From Phocoena phocoena (taxonomy: Eukaryota; Chordata; Mammalia; Artiodactyla; Phocoenidae): DNA of 64,000 nt. Of the stretch, positions 55,773 through 64,000 are shown piece after piece. The position numbers were made by a program, and so were the translations under genes. Below the pieces are notes generated by a model. It was not told where the DNA came from. It did no database searches and worked only from the letters and a program-made list of their open reading frames with translations. Positions within the stretch are counted from its first letter, which is position 1; each line of letters starts with the position of its first letter. Location: the NCBI RefSeq assembly GCF_963924675.1, contig NC_089222.1, positions 4,098,501 to 4,162,500 of the forward strand, given 5' to 3'.

Positions 55773-56369
55773 ATCCTAAAGAACAGGTACCTTAATCTCA
55801 AGCCAAATAATTACCTATTGTACAGAGACATAAAGAATCTGTCTTTATTCCTAAAACATATGTGACACAGCAGAACCGTAGAAAACCATGTGCAATGGAT
55901 GGTTCGCTGTTTCCTGATAAGAGATTTGGCACCAGTGGGAAAATCAATCTCTAACTAAGTTATGAAGAGAAATACCTACTCAAAAGACATGTCATCGAAA
56001 TCGCCCATCACTTATCATTAATAGATATTTATGGAACACCACTATGTATCGGGATTAAATAAGAACAGTTGAGAGTTTGATCCTCGTCTTATTGGGACTG
56101 ATAGTCATCCCAACACAAGAACTTTTTAAAATCGTAGATATACTGTCTAAAACTTAAAAAAAAAAATTCTTTAGAGATTTCCTTTTATTGTTTCCTTCTG
56201 TGTCTTCTCCAAAGATTGAATATTTGGTTTAATAATTTTTGTTCACATGTTGGAAATAAAAATATATAATACATACATACATACATATGTATTTTCTTTT
56301 TAAGAATCAATGATGTTAATTACTTAAGTGCCTTCTTCAGTTAACTTGTAGAAGTCTTTAAAAGAGCTA
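55773..56369. other. AT-rich unique DNA with (ATAC)n
   Basis: A short tetranucleotide run (acatacatacatacat) lies at 56268-56286. No gene seen. Confidence 0.45.
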
Positions 56370-57560
56370 CCCCAGGATTAATTTATTCACCGAACAAATA
56401 ATTGCACTGTTTATATTCCAGGTTCTGGGGTAGGGGCAGGGAGTAAGATGGTGGATAAAACAGACTTTGATTGTGCCTCTTGGGGCTTACAAGCAATAAA
56501 CAAGTAAAAACACAAATGAATGTAGAGTTACAAATTTTAAGGTTGCTATGAAGGAGAAGAAGAGGGTGCTAGAGAGAGTAATATGGAGACCTATTTTAGG
56601 CTGAGGGGGTCAGGAAAGTAGCCTGGGACATATAGAGGATCAGATAGACCAGCCGGGGGAGGAAGAACGCATTGCAGGAAAGACTGTGCTAGGTCCAGGG
56701 GAGTGCAAGAAGGCTAGTGGGCTAGAAAGATAGGAAATGAGAAAATCTAGGAAAAGCCTGTCCACATAGGGGGTTGTAGCCCACACTGAGGACTTTGAAT
56801 TTCACTCAGAAAGTAGTGGAAAGGTTCTAAAGGCTTTGGCAGAGGAAATGACATGATCTGACATAAACTTTAAAAAGACCATATTGGCTGCTTCATGAAG
56901 ATCTGATGTGTGGAAATGAAGTAGAAGTAGAATCAAGGTGACCATTTAGGAGGCTTTTGCAGTTGCCTGAATGAGTAGTGATGGTGGCTTGGACTAAGAT
57001 GGGGCAATGGAAAACCGAGAAGGTGAATGGATTTGGGATTATTTTGTAGACAGGGCATCATGGTTAAGAGTGTGTGTTCTAAAGCCAGACGACCTAAGTT
57101 AGAATACTGATTCCCCCTCTAAGTAGCTGTATGACCGTCGGGAAATGAGCTTCTCTGTAACAGAATCATTTCATAGAGTTGTTATGAAAATTGAGTGAGT
57201 TAACAATGTTCTCTATGCATCGTAAGAGTACCTGGCAGGTAGTGAATGCTTTAGTCAGTGTTGTTGTTCGTATTGTTTTCCTATTTAAATGGACAGGTGT
57301 TGGCCATGGTTTAGATGGGGAAGTGGGGAGAGGTGTCAAAGACAACTGCCAGGTTTCTGGCCTGAGTACCCAGTGGTGGATGGTGCCAGGTCCTGAGGTG
57401 GAGGAAACCGGAGAGAAGCAGGGTTTGAGGAGAAGGGAGATCAAGAATCTTGTTTTGGATGTGTTAGTTTGAGATGTGCATGAGATATGCAAGTGGGGAC
57501 ACCAGGCAGCTGGAATCTGGTGCTCAGAGCAATGTCCTGGGCCAGAGATAGAGCTTACAT
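56370..57560 (+). repeat. Long ancient mammalian repeat interrupted by MIR
   Basis: A continuous series of phrases ('agcctgggacatatagagg', 'gaggaaatgacatgatctgac', 'aaaaagaccatattggctgcttc', 'ggcttttgcagttgcctgaatgag', 'gtgatggtggcttggac', 'ccaggtttctggcctgagta', 'gtttgagatgtgcatgag') follows an old, long interspersed repeat. It is split by a MIR at about 57050-57290. Family name not assigned. Confidence 0.6.
57050..57290 (+). mobile_element. MIR SINE nested in the ancient repeat
   Basis: 'gcatcatggttaagagtgtgtgttctaaagccagacgacc', 'tagctgtatgaccgtcggg' and 'gttgttatgaaaattgagtgagttaac' are the standard MIR modules in order. The host repeat continues on both sides. Confidence 0.85.
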
Positions 57561-57794
57561 TCAAGATCACACTCACTTGTACTGAGTAAATTTGTAAAAC
57601 AGTCAGCACTTGGAAATAATTTAACCTCTTCCTCGACTGGCCAGTGCAGGACTTGGCTATTAAAGCAATGCAGTGATCCTGACTTTCCTTGGAGAGGGGG
57701 CAGATAAAGCAAAAAGAGTGTGGAGATTGTCATCAAACAGACCATCTTTTGATCCCCCACTTACTATGTAGATGAACAGTTACAAGTATTGGTG

Positions 57795-57905
57795 ATGGAT
57801 TCAATGGGATGGAGAGGGGGGATTATGGACAACTCCCAGGTTTCTGTCTTGAGTGCCAGATAGCTTGCAAGCCCAGTTCCTGAGATGGAGGAAAGTGAGA
57901 AGAAT
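57795..57905 (+). repeat. Second copy of an ancient repeat module
   Basis: 'ggacaactcccaggtttctgtcttgagtgcc' and 'cctgagatggaggaaagtgag' repeat the module at about 57320-57412 ('gacaactgccaggtttctggcctgagtacc', 'cctgaggtggaggaaacc'). It is followed directly by a MIR (about 57905-58022). Confidence 0.65.
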
Positions 57906-58024
57906 GTTCTCGAAGCCTCTGCTTCCTCAGCTGGAGATTAGTATACCTTCCTCATAGGTAAGGACAAAAAGAATGTACCTAAGTAACCTAGCATAGTACC
58001 TGGCACATGGGAGATGCTTTGGCC

Positions 58025-61000
58025 TCTTCTTCCTTTCTTATCTCAACTGCTAGCATCGCAACCACCCTGCCTGGATCTGCTTCCATTTTCAGGTTAAGAT
58101 GGAAGGTGGGAGCAGTGAGGTGACAGAGCAATGCCAGGAATAGGGTGAGGTAAGTGAGGCATTTGCTTTGGGCACCAAAAAACGAAGTAAGTAAGATAAA
58201 TATTATTTTAATGCAATATTTTGTAAAATCAAAACACATGCCATAAATCCATGATGAATAAAATCTATTTTTAATAAAGCCAGGGGAAGTATTCCCAATT
58301 TCTCCTTTTGCTTCAAGCTCCAGCACTCAGTATGGCACCATGACAAGGTGAAAGCAAAGAAGAAAAAGCTGTTTCTCGTTTCTTCCAACGTTGGTAGCTA
58401 AGAGCCAGTCAGCAGACTGTGTACTCCCATGATATCCCTAGATGCTAGAGAGTGTTCAAGCCGTGACACTGGGGTGTGGGCCTTCCACTAGCCCAGCCCC
58501 CTACCCCATTCTATCGGGTTCTATCAGGTGCAATGCGGGAGCCGGGCCCAGGCTCCTGGGTTCGCCCCACCTCGGTCAATGCAGACCCTCGTGACCCTGG
58601 GACTTGAGCAAACACGGAGTGAAATATCCTCATACTCTATTAGAGCCTGGGGTTTAAAGGTCAACTCTGTGCTTATCGGCTGAGTCTGATTCACTCCCTA
58701 CATGGCTCTCAGGGAGTTTCGCGCTTGCAATATGGACTGAGTAGATGAGCCTTTCCGTGCAGAGAGGGGAGCTATTTGCTTTGCAAGGAGCTGTCTCCGC
58801 CAACAGGGAAACTGCAGGTCAGCAGCAGGTGGGAGATGAATGGAGGTGCCCTGCGACGAGCGCTTCCTTCCTACATACTGACTTAGAAAGCTCAAGGTAC
58901 ATGGGCATTGGTGGCTTGTGGCTTTCAGCTCTTTCCTGTGAAAATCAGCAAACTTCCAACTGAAACAATTTGGGGATTTCAACACTGTCAGCAGGCAGGT
59001 AATGAGTCATGAAAAGACGGATTTGTCAAAGCCCATATCTATCGTGCAAAAACCAATGGTGGGATTTTGAGCTCTCAGGTCACTTTTCCTCTAACAAAAG
59101 CTGGAGATGGGGAGGGCAACTTTTAAAAAAGTTATATTAAGGATTTTTATTTCAATTTAAAGAGAAGAATTCTCCTAACTTTAAAAATATTTTACTGCAA
59201 CTGTAACATACCCTCGTCATGTACATGTATGAATGATTTGGGGGTGAGATAGTAGTAATGAGCAAAGGAAAACAGTCACATGGATTGCTCCAGGCTGCTG
59301 CTGGACACGGTCTGCATGTCAATGGCACTTTAAGATTGCAACATTTTGTTGGGTGACCTTCATACCAGTCCACTGCACGCACCTTAATCTCTCTCTCAAA
59401 AAAAGCTGAGCCTGCTATAGATTTGGTCAGTTGTTTTTGTGTGTGTGTGTGTGTTTTTTTAACTCAGTTTTTCATTTACCTACTGCTTTATGACTCCTGG
59501 TTTAATTTGTACAAAAGGATGAAGTTCAGTATTACGTAACTCAGAAACGCATCTTTGAGTCTTTAGGAAAAATAAGTGCAAGGGTTGCCATGGATTGAGA
59601 CTGAAAAACTTCATAGGTAAATCACGGGGTCCACATTTAAGAGTACAAGATTGCTTCAGAACAGTTGTAGAATAGGTACACAGATGCACAAGGGGGCAGA
59701 AAATGCCATTTTTGGGTAATAAAGTACCTTTCAGACTTTGAAACTTATAATTAAAAGTTCAAAAGCAGAATAAATGTTGGGACTCTTAAACTTCTGTGAG
59801 GGCTGCCAATTTGTAAATGAGGCACCTGTGTAGCTCTCTCACTGTCCAGTTACCTGCCCCTCTGTTTTTTGAGTATTATGTCTTTATTAATCAAGAATTA
59901 ATACAAAGACTTTTCAGACTAGGAGTAAATATTGCATGGTCCCTGAGCTACGGTTGCACATTATACCCATGGAAGTTTTATTTCTTAAAGAGTTAAACAA
60001 GATTTTCAATTGTCTAAGTAAGAATATTAAATAATTAAGTTGTGATACTTTGTTCAAGGGGGTCTAATTTCATCCTTCCCTCCCCTCTTCTCTCCCTGCC
60101 TGTCTCCCTCCCTCCTCCTCCCTTCTTTTCTTTGCTCATTTATTCTTCTCATGTCCACTTGAGTGCTTAGATTATCTTATTTCTGTCTCTATAACTATTA
60201 GTTTTAAGTCAAAGCAATTAGTCCCACTAAGAACTTGAAAGCCAAGTTAGTATCTTTTCTTAACCTCCTACTTTTCATTTAAGGTCATCTTCTCTTTTGC
60301 CCCATAGTTACAGTAGTTACTAAAACTAGCATGTAGGAGGAAAGTCTCACCAATATGTATATTGCCTCCACTGAGTTTAGGTATTCTCATATGTGTAGCA
60401 TTTAGCTAAAAGGTAAGGCTAATATTCTTTAAACTGCCTACCCTATTTTGAAAAATCTTCACTTATGTCTCTAAACCAAATGTGAATAGTCACAGAATTT
60501 GTGGACAGGTATTGTGCAGAAAACCATTAACCTGACATTCAGTTTTCAGGAGAGACTGTCAAAAATTCCACTGCAAGTTGGAGCTGTTGGACTAACATTG
60601 ATCTATTAATAAACAGGCAGAATAATTTAGCTACTTACACTGCTGAGCTAAAATATAGGGCTGCCATGTTTTCTCCCGCGCTGTTCTCCAGTGTGGGTTT
60701 ACTTGGTCCTGGGAATTTCCTGTGGAAAAGCCCATTTCTGTCCATCAGCCATGGCCTGTTCCAGGGAATGGTAAATGGCAGTGGTACGGCATGCTGAATT
60801 TTAACGTGACGGTGGCCTGCCCTGGTTTCAGAAATGGGTCCTGCATGTGTGAACCCATGAAAATAGCTGGGAGCAGTTTCAGAATGGAAAATTCCTTATA
60901 ACTGGTATATACGGTGTTCGCCATGCTTCTACTGAAACACGTCTGTAAGTAGCTTGCGTTCAAGAATGGGAAACCCTCATTTCTAAAGACCTTTTGGTTT

Positions 61001-61379
61001 CTCCTGGACCTACCTTTGCTTTTCATTGACCGGCTTTGCAATCACTGCTTTGTCCCCCTCTAACTAGCCAGGTGCGTTCCCACCACCGGCTTCTATTAAA
61101 TTCAGAGTTGGGCCTGCGCCTGCACACTCAGGCCATTCCTTCTCTCACTCCCTCCTGCCTTATGTCTGCCCTTGACCTTAATTTGGCTGGTCGGTTTGCC
61201 ATTCTCCACGTTCGTCCCTCCCTAGCCTTTGTGTGGGCTCCTCTGTCATTTATTTTTAACTGGTGGCACGTGGCCCTTCCTTGTCACCTGCCAGGCTGCA
61301 TTCTCCCTCCTCCAGAGCCAGCCCAGGTCTCGTCTTCTCTGGAAGGACTTTCCTCTATTTGAATCTACACGCTGTCCCC
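58025..61379. other. Mostly unique DNA, no gene seen
   Basis: Simple repeats: (GT)n at 59437-59453 and a polypyrimidine tract at about 60070-60130. 61110-61340 has L2-like words ('ctccctcctgccttatgtctgcc'). No exon, RNA gene or clear mobile element is supported otherwise. Confidence 0.35.
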
Positions 61380-61389
61380 AGGACTTGCT

Positions 61390-61689
61390 CTTTTTTTTTT
61401 TTTTCAGAACTTTTAAAAAAATTAAAGTATTTTACCATTTTGTGATTTACGATGTTGTGTTAGTTTCTGGTGTACAGCAGAGTGACTCAGTTATACATAT
61501 ATATATTCTTTTTCATATTCTTTTCCATTATGGTTTATCACAGGATATTGAATATAGTTCTCTGTGCTGTGCAGTAGGACCTTGTTGTTTACCCATCCTA
61601 TATATAATACTTTGCATCTGCTAATCCCAAACGCCCAATCCATCCTTCCCCCACCCCTCCCTCTTGGCAACCACCGGGCTGTTCTCTAT
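61390..61689 (-). mobile_element. L1 LINE 3' fragment, antisense
   Basis: T run (A tail), then reversed 3' untranslated region ('gttagtttctggtgtacagcagagtgactcag', 'tatggtttatcacaggatattgaatatag'). An imperfect duplication, aggacttgct (61380-61389) and aggacatgct (61690-61699), marks both ends. Confidence 0.93.
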
Positions 61690-61715
61690 AGGACATGCTA
61701 ACTTTTGACCATCTG

Positions 61716-61777
61716 AATACACATGTAGTGTGTATTTGACTGAATACAAATACACATGTAGTGTGTATTTGACTGAA
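61716..61777. repeat. 33-bp tandem duplication
   Basis: The unit starting aatacacatgtagtgtgtat occurs twice with period 33 (61716-61748 and 61749-61777), almost identical, so it is recent. It lies between an L1 and a CHR SINE. Confidence 0.85.
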
Positions 61778-61826
61778 TTTGTCGTAAACGTTCAAAGACT
61801 AAGATTTTTGTTTCTTGTATGTTTTG

Positions 61827-62113
61827 TTAAAAAATAAATTTATTTATTTTTGTCTGTGTGGGGTCTTCGTTTCTGTGCGAGGGCTTTCTGCAGTTGCGGC
61901 GAGCGGGGGCCACTCTTCATTGCGGTGCGTGGGCCTCTCACTGTCGCGGCCTCTCCCGTTGTGGAGCACAGGCTCCAGAGGCGCAGGCTCAGTAGTTGTG
62001 GCTCACGGGCCTAGTTGCTCCGTGGCATGTGGGATCTTCCCAGACCAGGGCTCGAACCCGTGTCCTCTGCATCGGCAGGCAGATTCCCAACCACTGCGCC
62101 ACCAGTGAAGCCC
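61827..62113 (-). mobile_element. CHR SINE, antisense, mixed CHR-1/CHR-2 character
   Basis: The tail half has CHR-1-like modules ('gggtcttcgtttctgtgc', 'ttgcggcgagcgggggccactcttc'). The middle reads like CHR-2 ('gggcctctcactgtcgcggcctctcccgttg', 'ggagcacaggctcc'). The reverse head is 'actgcgccaccagtgaagccc'. A perfect duplication, tcttgtatgttttg, lies at 61813-61826 and 62114-62127. Confidence 0.95.
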
Positions 62114-62127
62114 TCTTGTATGTTTTG

Positions 62128-62464
62128 CAATCTCGTGGCAGATACTTAATGGGGTGTGTGTCCGTTCAGGAAATGAAATTCCAGGTGGTGGCCCTTGCAA
62201 GATGGGAGGTAACCAAGTCTATTTTCATAAAGATACATCTCTTAAGGCTGCTTCTGTATCTGATGGAACAAGCCAGGGAAAGGCCTGCTTATCTGTGTAT
62301 TTTAGCTTTCCTAATTGGTAACAATTGTCTCTGGAAAATTGTTTATATGGATTATCCAAGGTGATCATTAATATTATTAACATTGTAAATTTCATTCTTT
62401 AATCTCCTTGGGGAGTATTTATTGCCTTTCTCAGAGTTAATCAGTAACAGTTTTTCTAAGGGAA
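62128..62464. other. Unique DNA, no gene seen
   Basis: I find no repeat or exon here. Confidence 0.4.
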
Positions 62465-62830
62465 ACTTTTTTTCCCCTATCTTAACCATTTTTAAGTATA
62501 CAGTTCAGTGGGGTATTAAGTACGTTTACATGGTGCAACAATCACCACCATCCATCTCCAGAATTATCCGTCTTGCAAAACTGAAACTCTGTCCCCATTA
62601 AACAGTAACTCCCCATTTCCCCTCCTGCCAGCCCCTGACCACCATCATTCTACTTTCTGTCTCTATGAATTTACTACTCCAGTACCTCATATAAGTGGAA
62701 TCATATGGTATTTGCTTTTTGTGACTGACTTATTTCACTTAGCATCATGTCCTCAGGGTGCATCCATGTTGTAGTGTATGTCAGAATTTCTTTCCTTTTT
62801 AAGGCTGAAAAATATTTGACTAATGAACAG
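62465..62830 (-). mobile_element. L1 LINE 3' fragment, antisense
   Basis: 'ttaaccatttttaagtatacagttcagtggggtattaagtacg', 'ggtgcaacaatcaccaccatccatctcc' and 'gcatccatgttgtagtgtatgtcag' are the reversed 3' region of an L1M-type element. Confidence 0.92.
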
Positions 62831-63499
62831 TTTTTAAAGAATTTTGTAACAGCATTTTAACCCCTGACTTGTGTTTGTATGTGGTTATGCTGATTATTTC
62901 ACGTATTCAAGTCTGGGTTTTTTTGTAGCTATTAGGTTATACTCCTTTGTTGGTGATCACTGAAATTAGATTGTGAAAGTATTAACTTGATTTTCCTTAA
63001 GTTCTCAACGTCCTAAGACATTCACAATTAATAGTGATTTTCTATTTTGTTATACATATGAAAAGATACATCTTTTCCATTGTTTTAGAAAGAAAAGATA
63101 TTGTTTTAAAAATTGCTATTTTTAGTCACCAAAATAAAGATTACATTAGTCATGTCTTAGAATTAGACACACTTTAAGCATTTACAAAAATATAAAATAA
63201 TTTTTAAATAAAAATTTTTCATTATTAAAATAGTCATATTACAAAACACTTGGAGAAAAGACACTAGAAAAATCCATCTCTTAAATATAATTTAGAATTT
63301 TAGTCTTTCCCTCCAGTCTCTTTTGCTTGCACATATTTTTATCTGCATGGTTTTAATCATGGTATGTTATAAATGCCTTTATATGTCTAAGAAAGAAAAT
63401 CTGTCCAACAGAAATCAAGGCACCTTTACAAAGAGTATGAACACTTATTTGATTGAACCCAAAATCACCGTGACAGAAGCACAGTTAATGTGCGTGTTT
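62831..63499. other. AT-rich DNA, no gene seen
   Basis: 63180-63310 weakly resembles the ancient repeat at 49650-49960 ('attaaaatagtcatattacaaaacacttggag'). Confidence 0.35.
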
Positions 63500-63805
63500 G
63501 GACACTAAAGTTCTGCTGTTTGCATGATGAGGGATGATGGGGTGGAACTTTGTTAGAGCTGGTAGGAGCCATGCTGTGATTGGCCATGTTTATGGAAAAC
63601 ATATCTGACTCTGGAAAGAGAGAAGGAGACAAGGACAAGTAGAGATGAACGATGGAGACCCTGTGGGCGTCTGGGAAGTGCTGCCCTTCCTCAGACTCTG
63701 AGGACGCCTCAGTACCCTTCCATTAAAGTTCCTTTTCTGATTAGTGTTTGAAAATTGGGGTTCTGTTTCTTTTCACTGAAAGAGACTTGACTAATCCATC
63801 TTGCC
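63500..63805 (+). mobile_element. Possible MaLR-type LTR 3' end
   Basis: 'ccattaaagttccttttctgatt' and the end 'ttctgtttcttttcactgaaagagacttgactaatcc' resemble the 3' end of ERVL-MaLR LTRs. The 5' border is unclear and no internal sequence is seen. 63806-64000 is unassigned unique DNA. Confidence 0.4.
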
Positions 63806-64000
63806 TCTGACCTATCTCTGTCCCGTTTGCGTTGTCTGAATGATTTACTGGCTTTCTATGCTTCAAGCTGATTCTCCTACTCTTCAGTGAAACTCACCCA
63901 ACCAGCAGGCAGGTGTAGTTTCCCTGTGGCTCTGTGGCTGGGGTCTAAGAGGTACTTAAGAACTGCTTACTGAATGAAGTAGTCTCTTTTTAATTTATTT

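Noticed and set aside
60061..60130. Polypyrimidine tract as a 3' splice site of a downstream exon
   Set aside because: The tract is too long and is not followed by a suitable AG plus an open exon with a donor. It reads as a simple-sequence stretch.
1..64000. CRISPR array, bacterial operon, insertion sequence or phage
   Set aside because: Repeat content, CpG island and gene structure are mammalian. No regularly spaced repeats with unique spacers exist.

Overview
The window is nuclear DNA from a mammal, almost certainly a cetacean. The key evidence is at least 13 copies of the tRNA-Glu-derived CHR SINE family (head cttccctggtggcgcagtgg), in both the long CHR-1 form and the short CHR-2 form with an A tail. 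These sit beside artiodactyl/cetacean-type L1 3' ends and older mammalian repeats (MER20, MER5A, MIR, L2, MLT1). The many young CHR-2 copies fit a toothed whale, but the species cannot be fixed from this sequence.

There is no complete protein-coding gene that I can support. The one gene-like landmark is a strong CpG island at about 17.45-19.44 kb. It holds a + strand TATA box at 18345-18351 and a candidate first exon (about 18375-18581) ending in a consensus splice donor. If the exon is real, ATGAATAAT (Met-Asn-Asn) ends exactly at the donor in phase 0, so the rest of the gene would lie beyond the right edge and 18.6-64 kb would be a long first intron. I do not recognise the gene. About 1.8 kb upstream is a good CTCF-type motif (16580-16593), and the unique DNA between it and the island holds a G-quadruplex run and a kappaB-like/TATA-like pair.

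Layout: 0-16.4 kb is intergenic DNA dense in repeats, including a 1.8 kb antisense L1 at 7.2-9.1 kb and an L1 interrupted by a SINE at 11.4-12.4 kb. 16.4-19.5 kb is the promoter region. 19.5-29.6 kb is mostly unique, presumably intron, with MER20, ancient repeats and microsatellites. 29.6-48 kb alternates unique DNA with L1 and SINE insertions, including an L1 inserted into another L1 at 45.3-47.0 kb. 48-64 kb is SINE- and L1-rich with an ancient repeat block at 56.4-57.9 kb. The longest open frames lie in the CpG island or in repeats and are not genes.

No new biological system was found. The most useful items to follow up are the promoter/first exon, the CTCF motif, a SINE-borne CTCF-like motif, and several insertions whose target-site duplications can be read directly.
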